Source: Chloroflexota bacterium (lineage in GTDB: Bacteria; Chloroflexota; Anaerolineae; CG2-30-64-16). From it: 10,206 bases of DNA. A program made the translations under genes and the position numbers. Under the pieces are notes generated by a model. The model was not told the origin of the DNA. It worked only from the letters and a program-made list of their open reading frames with translations, and ran no database searches. Below are positions 1 to 8,061 of the stretch, in pieces. The stretch's first letter is position 1. The number at the start of each line of letters is the position of its first letter. The stretch lies in the NCBI GenBank assembly GCA_029555885.1, contig JAKPQT010000253.1:1-10206 (forward strand). Direction: 5' to 3'.

Positions 1-35
1 GAACAGATACTGCATGAACTCAGCGCTTCTGATAA

Positions 36-202
36 ACTGCATCGGAGACCTCCACGGCTAAGAAGGACGGTTTTTGCACTATCCAACTTGCCATAGAGGT
101 CTCACTATCTCAAGTGTCCGAACTTCGGTCCGGACCTCAGGAGACTGAGTATAGACGAGAAGGCGTTCAGGTGGTAAACTGGGTTTCCGATTGTCGTCAA
201 TC
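36..202 (+). ncRNA. Candidate structured RNA leader upstream of transketolase
   Basis: No gene is visible in the first 250 bases, which are clearly AT-richer than the coding DNA, but the stretch has several pairing elements. GAGACCTC (45-52) is perfectly complementary to GAGGTCTC (96-103). GTCCGAAC (116-123) and GTCCGGAC (128-135) form an 8-bp stem with one mismatch, capped by a C(UUCG)G tetraloop. Directly abutting it, CTCAG (136-140) and CTGAG (145-149) form a 5-bp stem capped by GAGA, a GNRA tetraloop. CTAT (105-108) can pair with ATAG (151-154) and TCTC (100-103) with GAGA (157-160), enclosing both hairpins in a three-way junction. That pairing competes with the 45-52 pairing. A further small hairpin is GATTG-TCGT-CAATC (189-202). 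I do not recognise a known riboswitch class. It could be a 5' regulatory leader, a small RNA, or the tail of an upstream transcript. Confidence 0.4.
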
Positions 203-239
203 AGCGGGTGCGCCGCCCCCGGCTGCATCCGTCATATTC

Positions 240-245
240 AGGAGG
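240..245 (+). promoter_or_regulatory. Ribosome binding site that fixes the transketolase start
   Basis: AGGAGG lies 5 nt upstream of the GTG at 251. The in-frame TTG at 191 has no Shine-Dalgarno sequence, and the 20 residues it would add are unlike a transketolase N-terminus. This favours initiation at 251. Confidence 0.8.
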
Positions 246-250
246 AATCT

Positions 251-2290
251 GTGAGTCTTTCTGCCAATGTAACCACGGAATCGGCGGCCCTGACCTTTGA
301 CGCACTGGATGATCTGTGCGCGAACGTGATTCGCGGGCTTGCCATGGACGGCGTCCAGAAGGCCGATTCGGGCCATCCCGGTATGCCGATGGGCATGGCG
401 AACGTCGCGCACGTCATCTGGAGCCGTTTCCTGCGCCAGAACCCGGCCGACGAACACTGGTTCAACCGGGACCGGTTCATCCTCTCCGCCGGACACGGCT
501 CGATGCTGCTCTATAGCCTGCTGCATCTGGCAGGGTATGACCTGCCGATGGACCAGCTCAAGGCGTTTCGCCAGCTCGGGTCGAAGACGCCGGGCCACCC
601 GGAATACAGCCATACGCCCGGCGTGGAGACGACGACCGGCCCGCTGGGACAGGGGTTTGCCACGGGCGCAGGCATGGCGCTGGCCGAAGCGTTCCTGGCC
701 GCGAACTACAACCGGCCCGGCTTCGACGTGGTGGACCACTATGTCTACGCCATCGTGAGCGACGGCGACCTGCAGGAGGGCATCAGCCACGAGGCGGCAT
801 CGCTGGCCGGCCATCTCAAGCTCGGTAAGCTGATCTATTACTACGACGACAACAACATCAGCATCGACGGCCCGACCTCCCTGTCATACAGCGACAACGT
901 GCCGCTGCGCTTCGAGGCCTACGGCTGGCACGTGCAGACCGTGAGCGCGTACGACATGCCGGCGATCGCGGCCGCCACGGTTGCCGCGCAGCAGGTCACC
1001 GACCGGCCCAGCCTCATCATTTGCAAGTCGCACATCGCGTACGGCAGCCCCAACAAGCAGGACACCGCGGAAGCCCACGGCGCGCCGCTCGGCGCAGAGG
1101 AAGTGCGGCTGACCAAGCAGGCGCTCGGCCTCCCCGCAGATGAGCAGTTCTGGGTGCCGGCTGAGGTGTATGCGCGCTACCGGCAGGCGGGCGCGCGCGG
1201 CGCGCAGCAGCAGGCCGCCTGGAACGCGCTGGTCGCCCGCTACAAGGCGGCGGATCCGGAGTTGGGCGCGGCCTTCCAGGCGCAAGTGCTCGACCGCAAG
1301 CTGCCCGATGGCTGGGAGGCCGCGCTGCCCGTCTGGCAGCCGGGCGACAAGATTGCCACACGCGCTGCATCCGGCAAGGTGCTCGACGCCATCGGCCCGC
1401 GCATCCCGACCCTGATCGGCGGCTCCGCGGACCTGACCCCCTCGAACAACACGCGCTTCAAGGGCGTGACGGACATCAAGCCCGGCGACTTTGCGGGGCG
1501 CTACATCCGCTTCGGCATCCGCGAGCACGCGATGGGCGCGATGCTCAACGGCATGGCCGTCCACGGCGGCGTGCATCCTTACGGCGGCACGTTCCTGGTC
1601 TTCTCCGACTACATGCGCGGCGCGGTCCGGCTGAGCGCGATCATGCACGCGCCGGTCGTGTTCGTCTGGACGCATGACAGTGTGGGCGTGGGCGAGGACG
1701 GCCCGACCCACCAGCCCATCGAGCACATGCTGGCGCTGCGTTCGATTCCTGGGCTGGTGGTGCTGCGCCCGGCGGATGCGAACGAGACGGCCGCAGCCTG
1801 GCACTATGCGCTGACGCACCGGGAGAGGCCGGTTGCGCTGCTGCTGACGCGGCAGAACCTGACCGTGATGGCGGGCACTGAGGATCACAGCCAGACGGCA
1901 CGGGGCGGCTACGTGCTGGCCGATGCCGAGGACGGGCAGCCTGATGTCATCCTAATTGCCGCCGGCTCCGAGGTCAACGTGGCGATGGCCGCGCGCGACC
2001 ATCTGGCGGAGCAGGACATTGCCGCGCGGGTCGTCTCCATGCCGAGCTGGGAGCTGTTCGACGCGCAGGATGCGGCGTACCGCGAGGCGGTCCTGCCCGC
2101 GGCAATCAAGGCGCGCGTGACGGTGGAGGCCGGGGTCACGACCGGCTGGGAACGCTACGCCGGCGACGCGGGCGCGATGGTCGGCATCGACCGGTTCGGT
2201 GAGTCGGGCAAGGGCCCCGCGGTCATGGCCTACCTGGGCATCACCGCAGAGAACGTCGTCCGGCACGCGCTGAAGGTGCTGGGCAAGTAA
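251..2290 (+). CDS. tkt: Transketolase (TPP-dependent)
   Basis: Transketolase moves two-carbon ketol units between sugar phosphates in the non-oxidative pentose phosphate (or Calvin) pathway, using thiamine diphosphate and Mg2+ in the cytoplasm. The 679-residue length from the GTG at 251 is typical. The N-terminal TPP-binding domain shows the SGHPGMPMG motif near residue 40, the [19 protein letters not shown] motif near 80-97, and the GDLQEG...NN cofactor/metal motif around 172-202. The pyrimidine-binding domain has [12 protein letters not shown] and RFGIREHAM, where E425 is the expected catalytic glutamate that activates TPP. It is followed by the [16 protein letters not shown] segment. A C-terminal transketolase domain completes the protein. 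The start was chosen for its strong RBS at 240-245. The gene is preceded by a structured leader and followed by a palindromic repeat. A dedicated DXP synthase or a split transketolase is excluded by length and motif order. Confidence 0.96.
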   Translation: MSLSANVTTESAALTFDALDDLCANVIRGLAMDGVQKADSGHPGMPMGMANVAHVIWSRFLRQNPADEHWFNRDRFILSAGHGSMLLYSLLHLAGYDLPMDQLKAFRQLGSKTPGHPEYSHTPGVETTTGPLGQGFATGAGMALAEAFLAANYNRPGFDVVDHYVYAIVSDGDLQEGISHEAASLAGHLKLGKLIYYYDDNNISIDGPTSLSYSDNVPLRFEAYGWHVQTVSAYDMPAIAAATVAAQQVTDRPSLIICKSHIAYGSPNKQDTAEAHGAPLGAEEVRLTKQALGLPADEQFWVPAEVYARYRQAGARGAQQQAAWNALVARYKAADPELGAAFQAQVLDRKLPDGWEAALPVWQPGDKIATRAASGKVLDAIGPRIPTLIGGSADLTPSNNTRFKGVTDIKPGDFAGRYIRFGIREHAMGAMLNGMAVHGGVHPYGGTFLVFSDYMRGAVRLSAIMHAPVVFVWTHDSVGVGEDGPTHQPIEHMLALRSIPGLVVLRPADANETAAAWHYALTHRERPVALLLTRQNLTVMAGTEDHSQTARGGYVLADAEDGQPDVILIAAGSEVNVAMAARDHLAEQDIAARVVSMPSWELFDAQDAAYREAVLPAAIKARVTVEAGVTTGWERYAGDAGAMVGIDRFGESGKGPAVMAYLGITAENVVRHALKVLGK

Positions 2291-2299
2291 CCGGCGCGC

Positions 2300-2395
2300 A
2301 TAGAACGCAGATGACGCTGATGAAACTGATCTGACTGATCGATACGAATGAAAAGATCATGTCAATCAGTCCAATCAGCGTCATCTGCGTGCTAT
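2300..2395. repeat. Imperfect palindromic intergenic repeat (96 bp)
   Basis: ACGCAGATGACGCTGAT (2305-2321) is perfectly inverted at 2374-2390. The arms extend outward with one mismatch to 2300 and 2395 (ATAG/CTAT). After 3-nt internal loops, ACTGAT (2325-2330) pairs with ATCAGT (2365-2370), and TGATC (2336-2340) pairs with GATCA (2355-2359). The whole transkelolase-HIT gap is therefore one long cruciform-capable element. The internal periodicity of GATGACGCTGATGAA-type words resembles degenerate 'CAGATGA' intergenic repeats found dispersed in many environmental bacterial genomes (general impression, not a search result). There is no T-tract, so a classical terminator is unlikely, although the RNA hairpin could stabilise or attenuate the transcript. 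Confidence 0.8.
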
Positions 2396-2406
2396 TTGCT
2401 GATCCC

Positions 2407-2413
2407 AAAGGAG
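2407..2413 (+). promoter_or_regulatory. Ribosome binding site that fixes the HIT gene start
   Basis: AAAGGAG lies 5 nt upstream of the GTG at 2419. The upstream in-frame ATG at 2359 is inside the palindromic repeat and has no Shine-Dalgarno sequence. The extra residues it would add are simply the repeat translated. Confidence 0.75.
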
Positions 2414-2418
2414 TGGGC

Positions 2419-2907
2419 GTGGACCACCTTTTCACTCCCTGGCGGATGGCGTACATCCTGAGCGATAAGCAGGTCGGGTGCATCTTCTGCGACATGCTGG
2501 AAGGCGACGACCGCGAGATGCTGATCGTTCACCGCGGCCGCCAGGCCTTCCTGGTGCTGAACCGCTACCCCTACAACAACGGGCACTTCATGGCCGTGCC
2601 CTACCGCCATGTGGACAGCCCTGAGGCGCTCACGCCGGAGGAGATGGCCGAGGTCATGGACTTGCTCACGCTGGGGCTGCGCGCGCTGCGCCGGGCCATG
2701 CGGCCAGAGGGCTTCAACATCGGCGCGAATCTCGGCAAGGTGGCGGGCGCGGGGGTGAAGGATCACTTCCACATGCACGTCGTGCCGCGTTGGAACGGCG
2801 ACACGAACTTCATGTCGCTCCTGGCCGAGACGCGCGTCATCCCGCAGACGCTCGACGAGACGTACCTGATGCTGCGCGCTGCGCTGGAGGATGAGCTGCG
2901 CGCGTGA
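2419..2907 (+). CDS. HIT-family nucleotide hydrolase/transferase (Ap4A phosphorylase-like)
   Basis: This histidine-triad protein of 162 residues likely acts on nucleotide phosphoramidates or dinucleoside polyphosphates in the cytoplasm. The diagnostic triad HFHMHVV is at 116-122, with H118 the probable nucleotide-accepting nucleophile. A CxxC pair (C21, C24 in GCIFC) near the N-terminus, together with histidines, is the usual zinc site of one HIT subgroup. The N-terminal DHLFTPWRMAYI and the NRYPYNNGHFMAVPYRH segment (48-64) resemble the actinobacterial Ap4A phosphorylase group (Rv2613c type) more than short Hint proteins. That assignment is by recollection of family motifs. The start is GTG 2419, because the AAAGGAG site precedes it and the upstream region is repeat DNA. 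The gene lies 128 nt after tkt and 63 nt before the peptidase gene. Family assignment is firm; the exact substrate is not. Confidence 0.9.
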   Translation: MDHLFTPWRMAYILSDKQVGCIFCDMLEGDDREMLIVHRGRQAFLVLNRYPYNNGHFMAVPYRHVDSPEALTPEEMAEVMDLLTLGLRALRRAMRPEGFNIGANLGKVAGAGVKDHFHMHVVPRWNGDTNFMSLLAETRVIPQTLDETYLMLRAALEDELRA

Positions 2908-2970
2908 GATTGTGCCCTCGCATAAAACGATGTTCCAGTGCAGAGTTAAGCTTCGTAATGGAGGAGGAAG

Positions 2971-5889
2971 ATGGTGTTGAGTCGTTGCCCTCGTACTCAT
3001 TCTGGCATGGCGTGGGTCCTGTTGCTGGCAGCGCTGCTGGCAACCGCGCTGCCAGCTGTTTCGACGGCTGCCCCGCTCCCAGGCGATGAGATTCGCCTGA
3101 CGGTTGAGACACCGGACTACCGCCTGGATGATACAGGGTTGCGCGTGCCGGGTTATGCGACGCACGCGACGCCCGGCGCGCCCGCCCTGCCGGTGCGGGT
3201 CGAACTGGTGCCGCTGCCCCATGACGGCGCGTGGACGATCTCCTACACGGCGTCCGCGGGCGAGCTGCTGGCGCTGGATGCCGCGCTGCCTGCCGTGTCT
3301 GTTCCGGAGCTGAACCTGCATCGGCCGGGCGGCCTGCCCGTGAACGATCCCGACGCAGCGGCAGACCTGCCGGGTGCGGTGCCGCTGGTCGAGCGGCCCG
3401 ATCCGGCCATCTACGGCGCCGACGCGTTCTATCCCGCTCGGCTCGTCGAGGCCGGGCCTGTCGTGCAGCAGCGCGGCCAGCGATTCCTGCCCGTCCGCGT
3501 CTTCCCCTTCCAGTATAACCCTGTGCAGGGCCAGCTTCAGCTACACCGCACGATCGAGGTACGCATCACGCTTACCGCGTCTGCCGCCGATGTCGCAGGG
3601 CAGGCGGAAAGCTACGCCGCCGGCAGCCTGACGCCCGCAGCCAATCCGCCGGGCCTGCGCATCCGGACTGCCGAGCGCGGGCTGTACCGGCTCACGTACG
3701 GCGACCTGCAAGCTGCGGGCGTGCCGCTGGCGAGCGCGAACCCCGCGCAGTTCGCGGTGTCGTATCTCGGCGCGCCGGTGGATATCGAGGTCACGGGCGC
3801 GGCGGATGGTCGTTTCGATCCCGGCGACCTGGTCATCTTCTACGCCGAGCCCTATGTGGGCCGCTACATGGCCCAGAACGTCTACCGCTTCACCTGGTCC
3901 GGCGTGACTCCCGCGCGCATGGCCGCGCGGCAGGTCAGCGCCCCGCCCGACTGGGTGCCAGTCAGCATAATCCCGCAGACCATCCGCTTCGAGCGGGACC
4001 GGTCCTATTACAGCACCTATGACCTGCCGCGCGACGCGGATCACCTGTTCGATGATTCGCTGTATGCCAATGCCGCTGTGCCGGTGGCCGGGACGACTTA
4101 CACGCTGACGCTGCGGTACCTGGCCGCGGCGAGAACCGCGCAACTGCGCGCCTCGTTCCACGGCGGCGCGGCCCTGGATCAGGCGCCGGATCAGTCGGTC
4201 GCGCTGCGCATCAACAACTATGACCTGGGCGTACACCAGTGGGACGGCAGCGTGACGCACTTAGTCAAGCTGAACGTGCCCGTCGCCGTGCTGGCAGAAG
4301 GGGCCAATCCACTACGCCTGGAGGCCGCGCTGGCCCAGTTGCCGGGTCTCACGGGCTATTGGGTGTCGCCTGATTGGGTCGAGCTGACCTATCCCGCGTG
4401 GGCGCTGGCGGAGAGCAACCGGCTCTACGTCGAGGGCCAGTGGGCCGGGCCGGCGCCCTCCGGCCCGCGCGTCTATCTGCCGCTGCTATTCTATCGGGCA
4501 GCCGGCGCACCGGCGGCGCAACCGATCCCGTTCAGCGCGGGCGGCTTCACGTCCGCCGGCGTCCGGGTCTACGACGTGCGCGACGCGCGGCGTCCCGTCC
4601 GGCTGGACGGCGCCGCACAGACGCCCGCGGGCGCGACCTACGAAGTGCAATTCCTGGATGGGGCAGGCGCGGGTGCGGCTTACTTCCTGGCTGGGCCGGA
4701 TGCGCTACGCCAGCCCGCGGCCATCGAGCCGGATGCCGGTTCTGCCTGGCGCTCGCCGGACGTGCAGGCGGACTACATCGCCGTCGTCCACCGTTCGCTG
4801 TGGGATGCTATCCAGCCGCTGCTCGACCATCGCGCGGCAGAGGGACTGCGCGTTGCGAAGGTGGACGTGCAGCACGTCTACGACGAATTCAGCGGAGGCC
4901 GCGTGGACCCGGAGGCGCTGCGTGCGTTTCTGTCCTACGCCTATCATAACTGGAACCCCGGCGGCGACCGGCCGGCTTATGTCCTGCTCGTCGGCGACGG
5001 GCACTATGACTTCAAGGCCGCCTTTCGTCCCGACATGCCGAATCTGATTCCGCCCTACCTGCTGCACATCGATCCCTTCATCGGGGAGACGGCGGCGGAC
5101 AACCGCTATGCCAGCGTCGACGGCGACGCGGACTTCATGCCGGATATGGCGTTGGGCCGCATCCCCGCGCGGACCCCGGCGGAAGCGACCGCGCTGGTCA
5201 ACAAGATACTCGCCTATGAAGACCCGGCTGCCATGCCCGGCGGCGCCTGGCAGAACCGGGTGACGTTCGTCGCGGACCAGGCCGATGACCCAGTCGGTGA
5301 TTTCCATGCCATGAGCGATAATATCCGGCTGAACACGCTGCCCGGCACGGTGGAAAGCCGCACCATCTACTGGGAGAAGGACTATATCTACGCGAATCCC
5401 GGCCAGGGCACACCGGACATGAACACGGCGATCAAGGCGGCGCTGGGTGACAGCGTGATGGTGCAGTGGTTCGGCCATGCGTCGCGGTTCCGCTGGGGCA
5501 GCACCCAGGTGTTCAGCAACTTCTCGCTCATCCCTATGTCCAAGACCGCCAGCCTGCCGATGACAGTGGACTACTCCTGCTGGACGGGCTACTTCATCAA
5601 CCTGTTCGATTCCTCCGGCGACTCGCGCTCGTTGAGCGAGGCGTTCGTGCTGACGCCGGATCGGGGCTCGGTGGTGACGGTCGGGCCAAGCGGCCTGCAT
5701 GTGGGCAGTGCGCTGCTGGAACTGAACCGGGGACTGGTCAAGTCCGTGTTCAGCGACGGGATCCAGCCGGTCGGAGTCGCGCTCGATGCGGCCCGGCAGC
5801 ACTTCCTTGCCAACTCCGATGCATGGCTGGATGTGGTGGATACTACGGTGTTATTCGGTGACCCCGCGACCCGATTGCGATTGCCGTAA
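2971..5889 (+). CDS. Secreted gingipain-type cysteine peptidase (family C25)
   Basis: This is a 972-residue exported endopeptidase. Residues 1-35 look like a Sec signal peptide: a basic start, then AWVLLLAALLATALPAV, with cleavage near VSTAA. Residues ~36-225 look like a C25 propeptide/beta region. A GLYRLTYGDLQAAGVP segment (237-252), often seen in bacterial C25 proteins, starts a second region. Residues ~330-500 look like a beta-sandwich. The catalytic domain spans about 601-972. It contains YVLLVGDGHYDF (670-681), WFGHAS with candidate catalytic H836, and DYSCWTGYF with candidate nucleophile C870. The His-Cys spacing of 34 is close to that of gingipains (H211/C244). The protein ends at a GDPATRLRLP motif, so there is no type IX sorting domain, Ig repeat or anchor. 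ATG 2971 has GGAGGAGG at 2960-2967. The response regulator gene begins 24 nt after its stop. Cleavage specificity (Arg, Lys or other) cannot be read from the sequence. Confidence 0.9.
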   Translation: MVLSRCPRTHSGMAWVLLLAALLATALPAVSTAAPLPGDEIRLTVETPDYRLDDTGLRVPGYATHATPGAPALPVRVELVPLPHDGAWTISYTASAGELLALDAALPAVSVPELNLHRPGGLPVNDPDAAADLPGAVPLVERPDPAIYGADAFYPARLVEAGPVVQQRGQRFLPVRVFPFQYNPVQGQLQLHRTIEVRITLTASAADVAGQAESYAAGSLTPAANPPGLRIRTAERGLYRLTYGDLQAAGVPLASANPAQFAVSYLGAPVDIEVTGAADGRFDPGDLVIFYAEPYVGRYMAQNVYRFTWSGVTPARMAARQVSAPPDWVPVSIIPQTIRFERDRSYYSTYDLPRDADHLFDDSLYANAAVPVAGTTYTLTLRYLAAARTAQLRASFHGGAALDQAPDQSVALRINNYDLGVHQWDGSVTHLVKLNVPVAVLAEGANPLRLEAALAQLPGLTGYWVSPDWVELTYPAWALAESNRLYVEGQWAGPAPSGPRVYLPLLFYRAAGAPAAQPIPFSAGGFTSAGVRVYDVRDARRPVRLDGAAQTPAGATYEVQFLDGAGAGAAYFLAGPDALRQPAAIEPDAGSAWRSPDVQADYIAVVHRSLWDAIQPLLDHRAAEGLRVAKVDVQHVYDEFSGGRVDPEALRAFLSYAYHNWNPGGDRPAYVLLVGDGHYDFKAAFRPDMPNLIPPYLLHIDPFIGETAADNRYASVDGDADFMPDMALGRIPARTPAEATALVNKILAYEDPAAMPGGAWQNRVTFVADQADDPVGDFHAMSDNIRLNTLPGTVESRTIYWEKDYIYANPGQGTPDMNTAIKAALGDSVMVQWFGHASRFRWGSTQVFSNFSLIPMSKTASLPMTVDYSCWTGYFINLFDSSGDSRSLSEAFVLTPDRGSVVTVGPSGLHVGSALLELNRGLVKSVFSDGIQPVGVALDAARQHFLANSDAWLDVVDTTVLFGDPATRLRLP

Positions 5890-5913
5890 GCGGGATGCGG
5901 CGGCGGAGGATGT

Positions 5914-6603
5914 ATGGCTCCTAAAATCCTGGTTGTGGATGACGAGGCGAAAATCGTCCGGCTGGTGCGTTCCTACCTGGAGCAAAGCGGGTTCACGGTG
6001 GTCGAGGCGGGCGACGGGCAGACGGCGCTGATCCAGGCACGGCGCGAGAAGCCGGACCTGGTCGTTCTGGACCTGGGCCTGCCCGGCATCGACGGGCTCG
6101 AAGTGGCGCGCATCCTGCGCCGCGAGCGCGACACGCCCATCATCATGCTCACCGCGCGCATCGAGGACACGGATAAGATCGTCGGCCTGGAGTTGGGCGC
6201 GGATGACTACATGACCAAGCCCTTCAACCCACGCGAGCTGGTTGCGCGGGTGCGGGCCGTGCTGCGGCGGACGACAGCCGCTGGAGCGCCGGCGGCCGGC
6301 GCGTTGAGTGCGGGCGGGCTCGTGCTCGACCTGGCCGGCCATGCGGGCGCGCTCGATGGCCGGCCGCTCGACCTGACGCCGACCGAGTTTGAGCTGCTGA
6401 CCGTGTTTCTGCAGAATCCCGGCCGCGCGTTCACCCGCCTGGAGCTGCTGGATCGCGTGCAAGGCGAGGCCTATGAAGGCTACGAGCGCACGATCGACGC
6501 GCACATCAAGAATCTGCGGGCCAAGCTCGGCGACGACCCGCGCCACCCGCGCTACATCCAGACGGTGTTCGGGGTGGGCTACAAGCTCGGGGCAGATCTG
6601 TGA
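5914..6603 (+). CDS. OmpR/PhoB-family response regulator
   Basis: This 229-residue cytoplasmic transcription factor is controlled by phosphorylation. The receiver domain (1-~120) has the acidic pocket D9/D10, phosphoacceptor D53 in VLDLGLPG, T80 and K102 in TKPF, all intact. After an Ala/Gly linker (~120-130) a winged-helix DNA-binding domain (131-229) shows LTPTEFELL, the recognition-helix region ERTIDAHIKNLRAKLGDD and the wing VFGVGYKL. ATG 5914 follows GGAGGA (5905-5910). The stop overlaps the start of the sensor kinase (GTGA), implying translational coupling and a cognate pair. It follows the C25 peptidase by 24 nt, so both may share a transcript. Regulators of this type bind head-to-tail half-sites with 11-bp spacing. 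Such a site is found at 8611-8638. The signal is unknown; homology would suggest BaeR-, PhoB- or CpxR-like roles. Confidence 0.95.
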   Translation: MAPKILVVDDEAKIVRLVRSYLEQSGFTVVEAGDGQTALIQARREKPDLVVLDLGLPGIDGLEVARILRRERDTPIIMLTARIEDTDKIVGLELGADDYMTKPFNPRELVARVRAVLRRTTAAGAPAAGALSAGGLVLDLAGHAGALDGRPLDLTPTEFELLTVFLQNPGRAFTRLELLDRVQGEAYEGYERTIDAHIKNLRAKLGDDPRHPRYIQTVFGVGYKLGADL

Positions 6604-7973
6604 ACCGGCTCTGGGTCAAACTGACCGCGGCCTTTCTAGCGGTGTCGCTGGTCGCCATCGGCGTGGTGGCTGCGTTCGCGCTGCGCACGACAAGCAGCCA
6701 GTTCCGCCAATACGTCGTGGCGACCGGCATGGGCGCGCAGGCCGGCTGGGTCGATGTGCTGATCGATTACTATGCCGGCCGTGGGAGCTGGGACGGGGTG
6801 GAAACCCTGCTGGCTGAGCTTGGGCCGGGCGGCATGGGCCGCGGGCGAGGCGGTGCGATGATGGCCGGCCCCAACCTGGCTATCGCGGACGCGCAGGGCC
6901 GTGTCATTGCCAGTAAGAGCGGTGAACTGGTTGGCGAACAGCTACCGGCGGATGTGCTGGCGCAAGGCGCCGCCCTCATGCTCTCCGGCAAGCGCATCGG
7001 TACGCTGCTCAGCATCCGCTCGACCGATGCCGACCTGGATCCTCTTGCGGAGGCCTTTCTCCAGCAGGTCAAGCGGTCGCTGCTGTGGGCGGCGTTGGGC
7101 GCGGCTGTGCTTTCCCTCATCCTCGGCCTCCTGCTCAGCCGCCTGCTGACTGCGCCGCTCGCGCGGCTGACGCAGGCCGCACAGGCCATTGCCGGCGGCG
7201 ACCTGTCGCAGCGCGTGGCCATCCATACGCGCGACGAAACCGGCGCGCTGGGTGAGGCGTTCAACGAGATGGCTGCGAGCCTGGCGCAGGCCGAAACGCT
7301 TCGGCGCAACCTGATTGCCGATATCTCGCACGAGCTGCGCACGCCGCTGACCGTAGTGCAGGGCAACCTCCAGGCGCTGCTGGACGGGGTCTACCCGCTG
7401 GAGATGGCGCAGGTCGCCAGCCTGTACGATGAAACGCGGCTGCTGACCCGACTCGTGGATGACCTGCACGACCTCGCGCTGGCGGATGCGGGGCAGTTGC
7501 GCCTGGAACGCTTGCCGGTGGACCTGATTGCTCTGGCGCGCGCGGCGGTGGCGCAGTTCGCACCCGTGGCGGAGGCCGCGGGCGTGCAGCTTGCGCTGGA
7601 CGCAGCCGACACGCTGCCTGCGGTGTCGGGCGATGCCGACCGGCTGGCCCAGGTCTTGCGCAACCTGTTGAGCAATGCCCTGCGGCATACGCCGGCGGGC
7701 GGGCAGGTCACGGTACGTGCTGCGCGGACCGGCCCGGCGGTGCGTATCGAGGTGGCTGACACGGGTTCAGGGATTGCGGCGGAGGACCTGCCGCATGTGT
7801 TCGACCGGTTTTATCGCGGCGACCGCAGCCGCAGCCGTCAGGGCGGCGGTGCGGGGCTAGGACTTGCGATTGCGCGGCAATTGGTGGCCGCGCATGGCGG
7901 CACGCTGACGGTCGAGAGCGCGGTCGGTGCCGGGACCACGTTCACGATGACGCTGCCGGAAGGCGGAGAGTGA
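6600..7973 (+). CDS. Membrane sensor histidine kinase with HAMP domain
   Basis: This 457-residue kinase is the partner of the preceding regulator. TM1 is at ~8-28 and TM2 at ~160-180, with an extracytoplasmic sensor of about 130 residues between them. The sensor contains a Gly/Met-rich stretch around 75-91 (GPGGMGRGRGGAMMAGP). A HAMP linker covers ~181-232. The dimerisation domain has ISHELRTPL with phosphorylated H244. The ATPase domain has the N-box NLLSNALRH (N355, N359), the G1 box DTGSGI (D387), the F-box DRFYRGDRS and the G2 box GAGLGLAIA. All catalytic boxes are complete. It starts at a GTG whose last two bases belong to the regulator's TGA stop (4-nt GTGA overlap). The overall architecture is BaeS/PhoR-like. 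The Met/Gly-rich loop is echoed in the secreted protein at 8722-9336, which suggests metal or envelope-stress sensing, but this is an inference. Confidence 0.95.
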   Translation: MNRLWVKLTAAFLAVSLVAIGVVAAFALRTTSSQFRQYVVATGMGAQAGWVDVLIDYYAGRGSWDGVETLLAELGPGGMGRGRGGAMMAGPNLAIADAQGRVIASKSGELVGEQLPADVLAQGAALMLSGKRIGTLLSIRSTDADLDPLAEAFLQQVKRSLLWAALGAAVLSLILGLLLSRLLTAPLARLTQAAQAIAGGDLSQRVAIHTRDETGALGEAFNEMAASLAQAETLRRNLIADISHELRTPLTVVQGNLQALLDGVYPLEMAQVASLYDETRLLTRLVDDLHDLALADAGQLRLERLPVDLIALARAAVAQFAPVAEAAGVQLALDAADTLPAVSGDADRLAQVLRNLLSNALRHTPAGGQVTVRAARTGPAVRIEVADTGSGIAAEDLPHVFDRFYRGDRSRSRQGGGAGLGLAIARQLVAAHGGTLTVESAVGAGTTFTMTLPEGGE

Positions 7974-7974
7974 C

Positions 7975-8006
7975 GAATTAAGAATTGCGGATTATGAATT
8001 ACGGAT
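7975..8006. repeat. Short AT-rich direct repeat after the kinase gene
   Basis: GAATTGCGGAT (7982-7992) and GAATTACGGAT (7996-8006) are near-identical direct repeats with a 14-bp period. A third partial copy, GAATTA (7975-7980), starts two bases past the kinase stop. The composition is strikingly AT-rich against the GC-rich genes. It resembles dispersed 'gaattacg' intergenic repeats seen in other environmental genomes, which is an impression rather than a search result. Confidence 0.5.
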
Positions 8007-8007
8007 G

Positions 8008-8060
8008 CTGTGTGGCCGCTTTAGGCTATGGCGCAGCCATAGCACACTGAGCCACAACAG
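8008..8060. other. Hairpin cluster between convergent genes
   Basis: GCTATGGC (8025-8032) and GCCATAGC (8036-8043) form a perfect 8-bp stem around a 3-nt loop. It is enclosed by CTG+TGTGGC (8008-8016) pairing with GCCACA+CAG (8051-8060), with one bulged A at 8057. The element lies between the convergent kinase and OsmC genes and may assist termination or transcript stability. There is no U-tract. Confidence 0.4.
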
Positions 8061-8061
8061 G

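Noticed and set aside
100..190. TPP riboswitch or T-box leader before transketolase
   Set aside because: The CTGAG and GGTGG words are suggestive, but the conserved TPP cores (CUGAGA with GAACCUGAUCUGG-type box) and the T-box AGGGTGGNACCGCG sequence are absent.
191..250. TTG at 191 as transketolase start, adding 20 residues
   Set aside because: There is no Shine-Dalgarno sequence before 191. The added residues do not look like a transketolase N-terminus, and AGGAGG stands 5 nt before the in-frame GTG at 251.
884..1888. 334-residue minus-strand open frame inside transketolase
   Set aside because: It is an antisense shadow of a well-supported gene, rich in Arg/His/Ala, with no recognisable domain.
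2392..3321. 309-residue minus-strand open frame over the HIT gene and the start of the peptidase gene
   Set aside because: It overlaps two supported genes and is dominated by Arg, Gln and His with no family motif.
4705..5802. 365-residue open frame on the minus strand inside the C25 peptidase gene
   Set aside because: It lies fully antisense to a gene with clear catalytic motifs. Its Arg/His/Gln-rich composition is typical of shadow frames in GC-rich DNA, and no domain is recognisable.
6942..7688. 248-residue minus-strand open frame inside the histidine kinase gene
   Set aside because: It is antisense to intact kinase motifs, and its composition is that of a shadow frame.
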